From: Tetragonia tetragonoides
Taxonomy: Eukaryota; Streptophyta; Magnoliopsida; Caryophyllales; Aizoaceae
Length of the DNA: 64,000 nt
Direction of reading: 5' to 3'
Assembly: GCA_038025085.1 (NCBI GenBank)
Contig: CM076147.1
Span: forward strand, 40,794,766-40,858,765
Part shown: in pieces, positions 1-11,883 of the stretch
Position numbering within the stretch: position 1 is the first letter of the stretch
Layout of the letters: every line of letters starts with the position of its first letter
Program-made: the position numbers and the translations under genes
Notes under the pieces: model-generated
What the model saw: the letters and a program-made list of their open reading frames with translations, nothing else
Database searches by the model: none
What the model was told of the DNA's origin: nothing

Positions 1-766
1 AATGTACAAAGATTTTAGTGACTTATTTCATAAATATTTCGTTAACAATTTAACAAAATAACTCCACTATATTAATGTGACAGATATCCCTATAAAATAT
101 AGTGAAGCCAAGATCCATATTTCCTAAGTATCAAGTAAGCTTTGGCTTATCACTTTACACTTAGTTATTTAGGTAAGTAACCCTTTACTAATTGTATCTT
201 ATACAACTCCTGGTTGTTGGGATGACATCATATGTCTCGGCTCCCAACTCTATGCCTTAAGGTCCAAAACTATTTTGATAGCCTTATTAAGTAAACCAAT
301 TTATACATATGGGTAACTGTTACTCATCCTAACAGACTTGAGTAATTAAGGATGCTCTACTTTGGCAGACACATTTTAATGAACCAAGTCCTAATAGGTG
401 TATTAAATTGGAAAGGCATCAAGTTAACTTAATATTACTAAGGGATGTGATTGATTATATGGAGTTGAGTTTCATGCAAACATAACAATAAATATAATCA
501 ACAGTAAATAAGCAGAAGCATAAATAATAACACATGTGATATAGTATGGCCCCCTAAGCTATGGTGATCTAATCTCCACTCTTTGCTTCTTCTATATAGT
601 AGCTGGATGGTCATCTCCATGATATCCTTTGACTTTCATGAGCTTGATTTTACAATCAACTATATCATAAAAGTTTCACTACTACGCTAGCAATAATCTA
701 ACTATTACATTCAAAGTAACGACACGCAGGTAAATAAGTAATAACCATTTTACTTACCAATAAGTG
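1..766. other. Intergenic, no gene seen
   Basis: AT-rich sequence with no convincing reading frame, splice pattern or RNA gene. I see no clear repeat ends in it either. Confidence 0.5.
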
Positions 767-840
767 GTTGGTGTGAGTGGTTCGGCACTCTCATCTCTTA
801 AGCAAGGCCAAGAGTTCGAAACTTGTGGATGGAAAAATTA
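767..840 (+). repeat. SINE-like tRNA-derived head
   Basis: A box A-like stretch (GTGAGTGGTTCGGC) is followed about 35 bases later by a box B-like stretch (GAGTTCGAAACTT), the layout of a tRNA-derived SINE head. A related, shorter copy of the head lies at 9988-10024. No clean target duplication was identified, because the downstream side runs straight into a foldback element at 851. Confidence 0.5.
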
Positions 841-850
841 CTTGGGTGGT

Positions 851-1675
851 GTTTACTTGCTTGCAATCAAATGCAATGCAATCATTTTATAGGGTAAATG
901 AGAAGTGGAAAAGGAAAAAGGGAGGAAGGAGATGGAAAAAGTAAGATTGATTACACCATCCAAAGTAATCATCATTACATGGGAAAAGTTGAGCAATTGT
1001 GATTACAATTGATAATGCAATCAACCCCACTTTTCCTATCCATCTCCTCCCACTCCTTCACTTCTCACCCTACATTTACTTTATAAAATGATTGTAGGGA
1101 TGTAAATGGGTTCATCATCCGCGGATATCCAACCCACCCGAACCGACTATATGGATAAAAAACCGAATAAATGGATTCTTTCGCGGATGACGGATGGAAC
1201 GGGTGACGGATCGGATTGGATTCGGGTGGAACTTTCTCATCCGCTAACCCGCTCCGCAAATCCATTTACCATCCGTTTAGTTAATATAAAAAATTAAAAA
1301 ATCATCAATATTTTTTTTGTGATTTTTTAAGGTTTTAATGTATGACTAATTAGTATATAATAGTTATTTGTTTTGTAATTTTGTTGTATTGGCCTTTTAA
1401 GTATGATATTTGGAGGAAAAATATTGATTTAGGAGATATTTTACAAATAATACATGTTATTAAATATCATCAATTAATAATCCGTTTATCATCCGCTCCA
1501 TCCGTTAATCCGCGAATGACGGATGGATCGGATTAGGATTGGATGATTCGCGGGTGGCGGATGGAGTCGGTGAACTTCGCGGATGGAACGGATGATGGGC
1601 CATCCGCACCGAATCCGATCCATTTACATCCCTTAATGATTGCAATGCATTGAATTTGATTGCAACCAAGTAAAC
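851..1675. mobile_element. Foldback-type MITE, split by a later insertion
   Basis: The left end (GTTTACTTGCTTGCAATCAA) is the near-exact inverted copy of the right end at 1655-1675 (rc GTTTACTTGGTTGCAATCAA). The inverted similarity continues far inwards: TGCAATCATTTTATA, then the GGAAAAAGGGAGGAAGGAG-type purine stretch and its pyrimidine mirror. Without the inserted 540-bp element the unit would be about 277 bp and almost entirely self-complementary. The superfamily is undetermined because no outer target duplication is clear. Confidence 0.7.
1095..1634. mobile_element. hAT-type MITE with perfect 8-bp target duplication
   Basis: The ends are TAGGGATGTAAATGG and its inverse CCATTTACATCCCTT. 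The element is flanked on both sides by the identical octamer AATGATTG (1087-1094 and 1635-1642), the hAT signature. The interior is built from repeats of a short ATCCGC/GCGGAT-type motif and has no real coding capacity. It sits inside the right arm of the foldback element at 851-1675, so it is the younger insertion. Confidence 0.85.
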
Positions 1676-2326
1676 GAGCTCTTAGTGGGAGCACTTTACC
1701 CCTTCATAGGCCAACCCTGTGCGATCAAAATTAATCTTGACCCGAAAAACTTGGGTAAACCTGTGGTCTAAAAAAAAATAAACCATTTCACTTCACCTTT
1801 GTACACAAGATAAGATATTAGGCAGAAATTAGAATTGACTGTTATTGATGAATTATGGATCCAGCACAAAGTGTACCCTCCAACCAAAAAAAATCATGAT
1901 ATTCTCCCAACACTTTCATTACTTCAATAATCAGGCACCACTTGTTAAAGCTTGTTTGACAACTAATACAAATGTTTTGACATAAAGAATATCAATAGCA
2001 ATAATAAAAATAATAATAAATAATAATTGTAATATGATAGTACTATTGTCAAAAGTCATGGAAAATCACTAGTCCCATGTTTCGGTTCCAGTCAATTCCA
2101 GTGGGCTTGTCTAAGTAGGTGGTCGAAACTTCAATCAATATAGCCAGTGGAGTCTTACCTGTCAAACAAGCTTCTCTATCTCTTTCTCTATCCCCACCCA
2201 GAAAAAAAAAATAAAGTCTATTCAAACATATTCACAGCCTTCCCTATATGAACATGACTAAGTCAGTTAACATCCCATTACTTTTAGTTACATAGAAAAA
2301 TAAAAACAAAATCAAATTTGTACACA
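1676..2326. other. Intergenic, no gene seen
   Basis: AT-rich DNA with a short TAA/AAT-rich patch near 2000-2030. It contains the presumed promoter region of the small ORF that follows, but no further recognisable site apart from the TATA box at 2327. Confidence 0.4.
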
Positions 2327-2333
2327 TATAAAA
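2327..2333 (+). promoter_or_regulatory. Candidate TATA box
   Basis: TATAAAA in the context CACATATAAAAGG lies 64 bases ahead of the ATG at 2397. That leaves room for a start site about 30 bases downstream and a short leader. This spacing is the main argument that the following ORF is a real gene. Confidence 0.4.
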
Positions 2334-2396
2334 GGCAACAAGAACCAACAGCTAGCCAAGGCAAAACATTTAGTCTGAGACGAGAAATTTCAAAGT

Positions 2397-2747
2397 ATGC
2401 AAGAAAAACCTCAAGACAAGAGTCGAGTGACGGCGAAGCCACCAGCAGCGGGAGGAGCTCGGACGATGAGGGTCAGCGGTCACCGGAGCATGAGCAGTAG
2501 GGATAAACCAGCAGGGAAGGGGTCTACATCATTGTTTTCAGCAACAGGTTGTAACAAAGGATTAACTATAGTCCTTTATGGTATACAAGACTCATTTGGG
2601 TTACCAGGTGATAAGCTAAGAAGACAGCAAATGATGAAGGAGCTTCTGATTAGGAGGGCGTTATCTCCGCCGCCTAGGCGGCTCAGCTTGCGGTGGAAGA
2701 ACTTTCAGCCAGCACCTAGCCGGCTTTCATTGATGTCCACAACTTGA
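2397..2747 (+). CDS. Small basic protein of unknown function
   Basis: A single-exon frame of 116 codons from ATG 2397 to TGA 2747. I do not recognise the family. The first half is low-complexity, rich in Ser, Lys, Arg and Pro. The second half looks more protein-like: a GLTIVLYGIQDSF stretch, a charged segment (GDKLRRQQMMKELLIRRA), then a proline/arginine-rich tail containing PPPRRLSLRWKNF. An overlapping frame at 2318-2500 is shorter and less protein-like. A TATA box lies at a plausible distance upstream. There is no signal peptide or membrane segment. It could equally be a chance ORF. Conservation in related plants would decide. Confidence 0.4.
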   Translation: MQEKPQDKSRVTAKPPAAGGARTMRVSGHRSMSSRDKPAGKGSTSLFSATGCNKGLTIVLYGIQDSFGLPGDKLRRQQMMKELLIRRALSPPPRRLSLRWKNFQPAPSRLSLMSTT

Positions 2748-3223
2748 TGTCAAGAATCAAGATCATTGTCAGGATAGAAAATCAACAGTTTTGTGTACAT
2801 TGATTTTTATTATCATGTATATAATGTTTGGTCAGACTTATACATTATAACATAGCAGGATATATTGAGGTTCCAAAATTGCTTAATTTCAAGTTGATAA
2901 TAAGTTCCATGAGGCAAGCAGGCTACAAGAACTGGAAACAGAGAAAAGGGCTGGGAAAAGCTAAGCATTATCTGGGAATGCTCTCCCTGTTTTGATCAGC
3001 TGAACATAGTACTAAAATAATCAGGAATGTTCTGAGGTATACCTTCAAATTAGAATTTAACAAACCATAAGATAATGATATACTAATATCATGATCATAA
3101 ACGATTTCTCAACAATCTGAATACAGAAGATGTCAGCTGGTGTCAGCTAGCTCCCTGCTGATAAATTATAGCAGGGGTAGTATCAAAATCCGGTTTCAAA
3201 ACCCGTCTTCATCAGCCTATATG
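2748..3223. other. Intergenic, no gene seen
   Basis: Probable 3' flank of the small ORF. AT-rich, with no splice-consistent coding segments. It ends at the target duplication of the next element. Confidence 0.4.
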
Positions 3224-4236
3224 CAGTGGTGTATCCAGGATTCGGAAAATAATGTGACAAAATCAAGTGAAAATAATCGATGCATATTACATAAAAAAAA
3301 GTTCAATATCAAAGCGTCACACAATTCCACATTACAACTAACGCGGGTAGAAGAAAAAAAAATTACAAAATAACCAAATAAAAATTACATTTGTCCTCGA
3401 CGAGTCTTCATATTTTGGAACCGATGGAGCACCTTATCATTGGTTACTTCACTAAAGACATCCTTCTCTACGAAAGTGACCAAACAATCATTCAATATTA
3501 TTCAATAATAATCATTCAATATTACAAGCCAGTAAAGCCACGCAAGAAAAAAATGGAATCTACAATGAACAAGAGTACTCCTATGAATAAATACCCATTT
3601 TTAAATGAAATTAGCACCACAAGTTAACAAACACCTCTAAACATTTATTCAATTTATGAATAATCAGTTCGCAATATTACTCAGATCAATCTAATAAATT
3701 ATTTTTCAAACCCTAATTTCAACTTATTTGAGTTAAATAAACCGAATTACTCAAATTTGTTCAATTTCTAAGTTCTAACTCAAAACCCACAAGTTATAAT
3801 CTATACTAACTATGGAGAGAGGGATTGAGGGAAAGAATTAAGGTGGTGTACCTTAACAAATAAGAGCATTTGGATTCGCAGAATTGCAAATTTGCAATAG
3901 CCTCGCCGTGGCGTCGAGCCCGTACTTCGTCTCTCCTGCACGGCGCCGGTAGCCCAGTAGTCCAGTGCCGTATGTGTCGTGTGTGTCTGTGTGAGGCGAG
4001 AGTTGAGAGGACAGAGGAGAAGCAAAGATGGTGAGGGGATGAGAGAGGAGTTATGTCGTGTGTGTGTGTGAGGAAAGGAAGAGGCGCTGAGAGAGTGAGA
4101 GCGTTTGAGGAGCAATCCAAATTCACGTGACTTACTCTCAGTTGCAAATTAAAAAAATAAAAAAAAAGTCACAGATTTTTTTTAAAAAAATGGGGTGACC
4201 ACTGTCCCCACCTGTCCCCCTTTGCATCCGCCACTG
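3224..4236. mobile_element. Non-autonomous hAT-type element, about 1.0 kb
   Basis: The left end is CAGTGGTGTATCCAGGA and the right end ATCCGCCACTG, inverse to one another (CAGTGGYG). Both are flanked by the identical octamer CCTATATG (3216-3223 and 4237-4244), which is diagnostic of hAT-type insertion. No transposase frame is present. The right third (about 3880-4110) is unusually CpG-rich and strongly strand-biased, with GAGAGG and GTGTGT runs. The ORFs on the minus strand there are by-products of this composition. Confidence 0.8.
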
Positions 4237-5345
4237 CCTATATGACCTTTCCTATGACGATATTCAGTCAATACATCGTTACATATGTACAAGGACAATA
4301 AAAGAGATTTATGTGGTTAGTGATCTCCAAAATGATGTGCAGAGTTCATCAACAGCACCTAACTGATATCTGTTACCGTCTCCCACACTCTACGCGGAAG
4401 AACAAGAATAAAGAGGGGGATATTTTGTTGATGCAATGAACCTGCTAACAGTGCTAAAGCAATGCTTAAGTTGAAAGTGACGTAAATTCTCAATATTCCA
4501 CGAAACTTCATTATCATCCTGGCTAATGGTGCTATCATAAAGTTTACCTAGGAGTATTTCACATGCCCGGAAATTTCTTCCTGTTCATATAAGGTTGACC
4601 CATGAATCCCAAAATTAAACCTCCTTTATTTCTTTTAAGTCTCTCTCCTCTTAATACAAATGTCAATACTCAATAATCAAACTTACATAATCTTAGGGTT
4701 CTGATAAAAGTATAGGGCAAAAATAGTCGTCTTTTTTCCTGTGTTTATATTTAGTGTTTTCTAAATATATATTTCATGTGTCACAAATTTTGACACATTG
4801 GCGTTTCTGCGTTTTCCAGTTTTCCGTTTCCATTTTCATACCCAAAAAAAGAAGAAGAAGAAGATGATTAGGGAATGGGGTTGGGGAGGGTGGGGTTGCT
4901 TTTGAAGATTGTATTGTCTGTGTGGATTCATGTACCTGGAGAAAGTAGACAAACTGCAGTATGGGACTTCTCCGCAAGCATAGTTCTTTCATACAGCAAA
5001 ATAATTATATTAGATTATTAGAATAAGGCTTAATATACATCAACTTTACCTCAAAAATTACATGGAAATATACAACAAGAATTTATCTAGAACAAAAAAT
5101 AAGAACTAGATCTATACGTACAGAAGTTAAGTTGTCATTGGATATTCCATTTTGTACATTCTGCTTCAAGTGGAGGGGTGTGACCACAATTATCCTCTTC
5201 AGCCAGGTTGTAATACTAATGTCAAGCCACACATCCCCAAATCCGAAAGTCACCACATAATAATAGATTCAGCTTCCATATGAATCATTGGAGTAGTGGG
5301 ACAACTCTTCACATATTTGTTGTTCTCCGCATTATTACATCTTTC
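4237..5345. other. Intergenic / 3' flank of the Mpv17-type gene
   Basis: No coding region recognised. The part nearest 5345 should contain the 3' UTR and polyadenylation signals of the minus-strand Mpv17-type gene, but I could not fix a cleavage site. A 72-codon minus frame at 4774-4992 has no features of a real protein. Confidence 0.4.
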
Positions 5346-8300
5346 TTACTCCTGAAAACGATAGCACAACATCAAGGTAAATATGCTGAGAATCACGACC
5401 TGCCTAAGTGAGATCTTTACAAGAACCTACTTATCTACACAATTACACTTACACCAAAGCGAATAATAAAGTGTATATACCTTTGAAGCACTTGATGAGC
5501 TTGTTGCGTCAACAGATGACTCTGTGATTCTTGCTTCTGATTTCTCATTCGAATAACTAGAGATTACAAAAGCCAAAGAACAATATAGTCAGTCAGATGT
5601 TATAGCACGATTTATCAGTACGTAGAAGAAATATATAGATCCATACATGTATTATAAGAGGTAAAATTGAAACCCAAAAGATAACTGCATTTTTCAGAAA
5701 GAAGCCAACACAAAAGAGATTGTCTACAAGATTTACTTGAATCTATCGTCAAATGAGAGTCTCACAAACTCATTTCTCAAGTATCCTAAAATTAGTTACA
5801 TTAGAGCCTCTGCATATCAATGTGTATCTAGCATTTAAAACTTAGGATTTTAAGTCTAAGGAGTATGCCACCATCACCAAATGGGAAGGGGAAGACCCAT
5901 TAAGAAAAACCAATATGAAACATATCATAAAACATCCCAAAATGGAGTGGACAACACTCATTTAGAGTCAGGCGTACTTTTAGCAGGAGAATAATGAAAG
6001 ATCATAAATTTCATCCGCATTCTGGAATTTCCACATTCACTGATTATCATGATAATCATTGGCACAATAGGTAAAATAGTGAACTGCAGGGGAAACAAGC
6101 AATCAGATAATGATTTTCAACTTTAACAAGATTTTCCTTGCTACCATAATCAGGCAATCATATGAACTTAATAAGTCAATTGTTGATTATTGAGTGGAAT
6201 CCAAAGTTGCTCAATTTATCTAACAGCTTCCATGATTAACATTGTTCCATAAGAGTTATGTCTACATTTGTAATTGGATATTCATTGCTCAGTATTGACA
6301 GATTGTAGCATTGGAACATACCCATATTTCTAACAGTACTCTTAATTACTATTATGTCGTGAAAGATTGTACTAATCATCATCCAATGCAATATTTTACA
6401 TACTTGTTGACAGCTGAGGCAATATAAGGGATAGTCTAGGCAAAACCAGGTTTTCCAAACTACATATACTTTCATTAGAGCCACAACATTAAAAGTTCAC
6501 TGCATGATTTCAGCTACGTGTAGCGTGAAAAATATTGTGAAAAGCGCCACCATTTTCAGGCATAGGACAGAAACAAAATTTACAGAATGATTAATTGTAA
6601 CTTACGTTGAAAGTATTGTCACCCATATGAGCTCCACACAATCAACCCAAAGGAGTCTTTGTTCCACAGGAATGAGACCATAAGTCACAAGGTGCGCAAA
6701 AGGCCAAAGTTTCCATCCTGCCTGCAAAAGAAACCCAATATGTATACAGCTTAAAATTAGAAAGTGCACATCTTAACCTAGGAAGCTACATCTCAACTTA
6801 TTAAAAACAACACCAACACTGCTTAACTTATTACCAAATAAGGAGTTTTCACATGCGTCCAGGCGTTCAACTAATCCACCCCCCCCCCCCCACACACACA
6901 CACTCAATGGAAAGTGAAGCAGAAATGAATACCTATAACCATTCAAATATGCCTTTGAAATCCTGAAGAATGGTCAATTAAATTAGATACTGATGCTGGC
7001 AGGTGGAAACTGGATACTAATGCAGGAAGACTGAGCAATTGGTTGGTAATTCGGACAGGAAGGATATTCCTTTTGTGCTGGCTGTGAACCAGGCCAAATC
7101 AAGGTCTATCTTTATCAGGAAATCGAAGGATCAAGAGCCTTCCTATCTCGGTTCAACAAGAAAGTTCGGTGGTCGCCTCTTGGTCATATCATTGAAGAAA
7201 ATCTCTTGTGCCCTCAAATTGATTTTTGTTCTTGGTAGTTGTTCCTCAGATAGGAAGGGTATTACAGACACAGTTGCTCTTGACATAGCTAGGATTAACC
7301 ATTTGAATTGTTAGATTGGATATGATTGGAAGACACGTCAATCAAACTATGAACTTCGCCAGTACTGATTTTTGTAAGTTTCTGGCTATGAAACAAACTT
7401 CTACCCTTGACTTCCAATTTATAAGGAATATACTAATTGGACTACTTTCGAGTATTAAGAAAAGTTCTTTAGGAAAGGAAATACAGAGTGGTATCAACAC
7501 CCACACAGTATTTAAGTACTGTCTAGAGAAAAAATGAGCCTACCCCCTTGAAAATATATCTTTACCAGCACATTGACTGACACTCAAAGAGAACCTATGG
7601 TGCTACAATTTTGTTAATATAACAAGAGATGCAAACAACATAGCAGATGTTTTGGGCTGTAGGGACTAGGCAGGATGATTTGTGGCATGGCAGTGAAAAG
7701 CTGATGAAATCTACTTACAGTGAGCAAAGGCCAGAATGTTGCCTTCAATTCCTTGAAAATGCCAACAGGTGATTCCAACCGCAGGAGCCCCAAAACAATA
7801 TAATAAATACTATTCCAAATTGCAGACCATACAGTTTGATCAAAGGCAACCTTCACAGGAACTACCCACCAGTCTTGGAATGGGAATAAGGCCTGTAAAT
7901 TTGATCATATTGTCATAATCATCAACATAGGTAACAAAGAAGACGATGATACCAAATACATCAAAACAGTAAACTGCAGACTTCACAATGATTACCTCAC
8001 AAAATTCATAGTAGTAATGGGAAAGGGAACCATGTAAACAAAATCCAGTAAGTCCCGATCTGAACATACGAGCACGATCAAAGTCAAATAGAGGTTTCCC
8101 TTCATAGCACTGCAAACTTAAAACAAGCACCATATTAGTTACAATTGAAGTCATCCAAGTAAGAGTCGACATTGAGAGCAACTGCTGAAGAACTAACCTG
8201 TGCTATCCAATCCCCTACAGAGTACACAATTCCACTAATCACCATTTTCGCAAAGACAGGATTTGTTTTAAGAATTTCTTCGTAAGCAACCCAGTTGTGT

Positions 8301-9637
8301 TGAGGAGCATATCTTAAAATTTCAAAGAGTGTCCATCCCTGAAAGAAACACATAAGCAAGGATGAGTAAATCACATGTTCTCTCACAAATAGTCAAATAT
8401 CTATCTTCTACATCATATATGCAATAAGGGAACCTTATACGCAAACAGAAAGGTAATGCTTGCATAACAGAACCAGTACCAACTCATCCTGAAACCCAAC
8501 AAGACACAGCATTACCTCATCCTTGAGTAATTGATATATCATGACTTCTACTTCCACATATATGAATTTTATTTGTTCTAAGTCATTGTTGGTCCACAAA
8601 ACAAAACAAGAAAAACAGAACAAGGTCTGTTAACTGTGAAGTCCCTTCAAGGTTTGAGCTTTGATATTTGATTCCTGTCAAGCTCAAACTTGTAATGAAT
8701 CTATGATGATTTGATCGGTACCCACTACCCACCTTTAATTCGAGAGCCTATATTCCACCCGATTTGCACCCCCAAAAACCCAACTGCCGACCACAAAAAC
8801 TCGTATGAGGCGGCCTCAATGTGAGGCGCCTCAAACAATCATGACATCATGCTTGGGCTATAGAGGTGGCCTCATGTTAAGCTGGCCTCATAAGAGACCT
8901 ATTGATTACCCACTCCCATATCAATTTTTTTCCCCTTAGCTTAAGTAAGACTTTTCAACTTTCATCATGTAAAAGCATACCTATAACTTTTCAAGCAAAA
9001 TCAGAGCAACATGAATTCCAACCAGCCAAATCTGGATAACCCCAAACACCCTACATACCCATTAATGATTAAACATAATCGTAATACTAAAACTTCTTCT
9101 GTTTCTTAAAATTCACAAGAACCCAGCTAAAAAGTATGTAACGCTTATGAGTTATTATGACTATTATAATAAATTTCAAAGAGCAAAACTTACCTGCCAA
9201 TAATCATGGTCAATTGTGAGCAGCTTAGTGACAGCAAAAGAACCAGCAGCAAGAACAATAGTGGCATTAATAGCCCGATCAATTAATAACTTCTCTCCTT
9301 CTTCATCATTCCCTTGCCCACCACTTCCACCACCACCACCGAGAGGCCCACCATTAGCGATACCTTCTAACGAAAGCTGGCCTTCAAACCCACCAACCAT
9401 AAGCTCACTTTCACCGTTTTCTCTCTCCAGGGTCATAGCCATGGAGCCCTCTGGTTGATCAGTACGGTCTGAGCTCTGAACCGGAAGGATGTCGAGTGAA
9501 CCGGCGGAGATGGCGGTGGTGAAAGAGCGCCGCGTGGTGGTGAGGGTGGTGAGGGGGCGTGTCCATTGGGGTTTGGACGTGAGGGGTTTGGGGAGAGGAG
9601 AGAGAGTTTGGGGGTAAATGGCGTGGAAAGAAGCCAT
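5346..9637 (-). CDS. Plastid-type Mpv17/PMP22 family membrane protein
   Basis: Seven exons, read from high to low coordinates: 9637-9194, 8338-8198, 8109-7996, 7892-7719, 6721-6606, 5556-5481 and 5351-5346. All introns are GT-AG and the phases close to 356 residues plus stop. The first exon encodes a Ser/Thr/Pro-rich N-terminus typical of a chloroplast transit peptide, a glycine-rich linker and a hydrophobic segment (about residues 121-143). The remainder is the four-helix Mpv17/PMP22 domain, ending in the family signature with GWKLWPFAHLVTYGLIPVEQ and LLWVDCVELIWVTILST (about 292-330) and a short Ser-rich tail. It resembles the Arabidopsis chloroplast member I recall as At1g52870. Family members are inner-membrane channel-like proteins of organelles. 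The substrate of plastid members is not established. The last coding exon carries only one codon plus the stop. Confidence 0.93.
6879..6904. repeat. C-run followed by CA microsatellite
   Basis: An uninterrupted C run passes directly into (CA)n inside intron 4 of the Mpv17-type gene. It is a simple repeat only. Confidence 0.7.
8792..8908. repeat. Dispersed repeat, GTATGAGGCGG family
   Basis: This segment of intron 1 of the Mpv17-type gene aligns along about 110 bases with 46121-46234. They share ACAAAAACT-GTATGAGGCGG, CGCCTCAAACAA and CATGTTAAG at the same spacing. The start also matches the inverted ends of the small element at 19994-20137. It is probably a decayed MITE-like family. Confidence 0.55.
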
Positions 9638-11883
9638 TGATGGATGGGTGGGACGAAAATGAAGACTTGGACGAGTGATGAGGAACCAATCGACGTCTCT
9701 GATTTTCTCCGAGAAAAGAATTTTGAGGAGAGAGAAAAAGGCGAGGTTTTATACGATGGGAGTGGGCACGGTGAGATGTGTACCGGCCTACCGGGCCTCT
9801 CCCACCAAAGAAAACAAAAAGGAGAAGAATCGAGATTTTGTGAGATTCCAGATAACGTGGCGTAGGCATTTTTTTTAATTGGACTGTGAATTCCACATTT
9901 TTTGTGGTCATCAATTTTGTTACAGAAAACTCACTACAATAAAATAAACAAGTCTGTTAAAGACTTAAAGTTAGAATATTTAACGCTGATGTGAATGGTT
10001 CGACACTCTCATTTTGAGACAGAGTTATTAGAGGGCCCAGATGTCATGTTTTTGTTATATATACAAATGTGCAGAAGAGTAGTATGTGAGAAGAGTAGCT
10101 CAAGTGGTTATTCTCCTCTAATTATGGTGTGGTGGTCAGTGCATGGTCTCTAATTCAACTCCCAATAGCTGCTAGTTTTTTATTTTCTAGTTTAAGATTT
10201 CGGTGAACCTTTGATTAAATAAAAAAAATAGAATATTTAGGTATTTTGGTCTCAACTCTCCATGACTCCATCTTGCTCGAGCATTTGGAATTGAGAGATT
10301 TGTGCCTACTAGGGACCATAGCCTAGCCACTTTATTTAGTTCTTTAAAGTTGGAGTAGCATACAGCATGCTGGGTTAGGTTTTTTTTTTTTCTAAACATC
10401 GTGTTGGGTTAGTTCTACTTAGTTAATTAAATTAGATAAATTGTGCATATATATATATATGTAGTAGGAAAATTATGTAATAAGCTCTAGTTGAAATTAT
10501 AGGTTAAGTGGTGTTTAAAAAGTCTTAATATTTTTTACTCAAAAAAAAAAAGAGTCTAATATTCAGCTGGAATTTTGGGATCTGGGATGAATTATGTTTG
10601 AGGTGGCATCACATTGAGTCGACCTCAAATAAAAAATTGGGTTAGTAAAAGTATTTAGATCTATGAGACCGTATGAAGATAGTTTCGAACTAGTTTATCG
10701 AACTTTTTTCAAGATTTAACAGTTAAGCTAACCAAGTTTTCGGCATTTTTGGATTATTTCGATCGAAGTTAAAACCTATTATAGCTAAGGTTCTAAGCGA
10801 ATTATAATTGAGGTTAAAACTTATATAACAGTTAAGCTAACTGACCTTATTACCAGATCCCACAAGTTAGAATGAATAGGTAATCAAACCAAATTCCGGT
10901 TGTAGTTTGTTTACCGGGATGTGTTTGAACAGCGGCCTCTATATGTCTTGTTCATTGTCACAAATGTTTTGTGGACGACAACTAATTGAAGTGGCGGGTC
11001 CTACATGACAATTAGGTTTGCAAATATCTAAACAGGGCTGAATGGATGCTAACTAAACAAGTTTTACAAGTATTCTAGAGTTTCACAAATTTAAATTGGC
11101 CAATTTAATTTCCTAGCCATACATAATTTCTTGTTTGGTTTTGGTTTTGGTTTTGGTTTTGGTTTTGATTGCATTGGTTGAAAATCAGTGGGTCTGTTTG
11201 TTTTTACTCGAACAGATAGGCCTGAGGTTTGAAGAGGTTTTGTAAGATTTGATAATCACACAGCAATTGTGATGAAGACTTGCTACCTAGGGTCACTGTC
11301 ACTTTGATTAACAATTCAAAGTTCTAGTGTTGTACAGTCAATTACTTCTCATCCACACATAATACAGTTTGTACCTATCTTTGATTTCACCACTTAAGCA
11401 ACCGAGCTTTGTGAACTCCTTATGGTAGCAGTGGCCGATGTCTACCGAAGTATCTAGGATTTTGCTTCTTTTTTTTTGGGTAAATTTCATTGCGGTATAC
11501 TCACGTTTGACAGTGATTAAGAAAAATCTACACCAAATGGCAAAAAGCAAAGAAAAAAAAGTAGACCATAAAACTACCCAAAAAAGAAAGAAAGAAAAAT
11601 ATTAAGCAAAATGGAAGTAGCAGAGGAAAGCAGAACATGACACCTCGCTTCGAATAATTGAGCAGAACTGGAAGATTGTGTATAACCTTTTACAACAATG
11701 AATGAGTAAGCTGAAACCTGAAAGTGTTGACAGACATCTTTCCAGATGATTGAATTGGGAAATATGTTGGCTCTCGTTTAAGTGGATGATGAGAAGAAAG
11801 AATAGCATGCCTCAGAATTAGGAAGAAATCACATGTATTAAAGACAAGAATGCAAGCTTGAATCTTGACAATAAAGCATCAGC
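9638..11883. other. Intergenic with SINE-like fragments
   Basis: This contains the promoter and 5' leader of the Mpv17-type gene next to 9638 and the 3' flank of the CYP37 gene next to 11883. A SINE-head fragment lies at 9988-10024 (GTGAATGGTTCGACACTCTC) and another tRNA-like SINE at 10090-10175. There is an AT microsatellite near 10450 and about five GGTTTT hexamers at 11135-11168. I see no gene. Confidence 0.5.
10090..10175 (+). repeat. SINE-like element
   Basis: The box A-like TAGCTCAAGTGGTTA and a box B-like CTAATTCAACTCCC about 55 bases later resemble the promoter halves of a tRNA-derived SINE. The same TAGCTCAAGTGG-type head occurs inverted at 33050-33180 within the TRS130 gene. Ends and target duplication are not clear. 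Confidence 0.45.

Noticed and set aside
3806..4147. Minus-strand ORFs of about 100-113 codons
   Set aside because: They lie inside a non-autonomous hAT-type element in a low-complexity CT/GT-rich block and have no family features.
7039..7537. Two plus-strand ORFs inside Mpv17 intron 4
   Set aside because: They are antisense to the gene, have no recognisable family and no splice support. They are probably remnants of an insertion or chance.
11135..11168. GGTTTT hexamer run as a possible telomere-like repeat
   Set aside because: The plant telomere unit is TTTAGGG. This is a short simple repeat.
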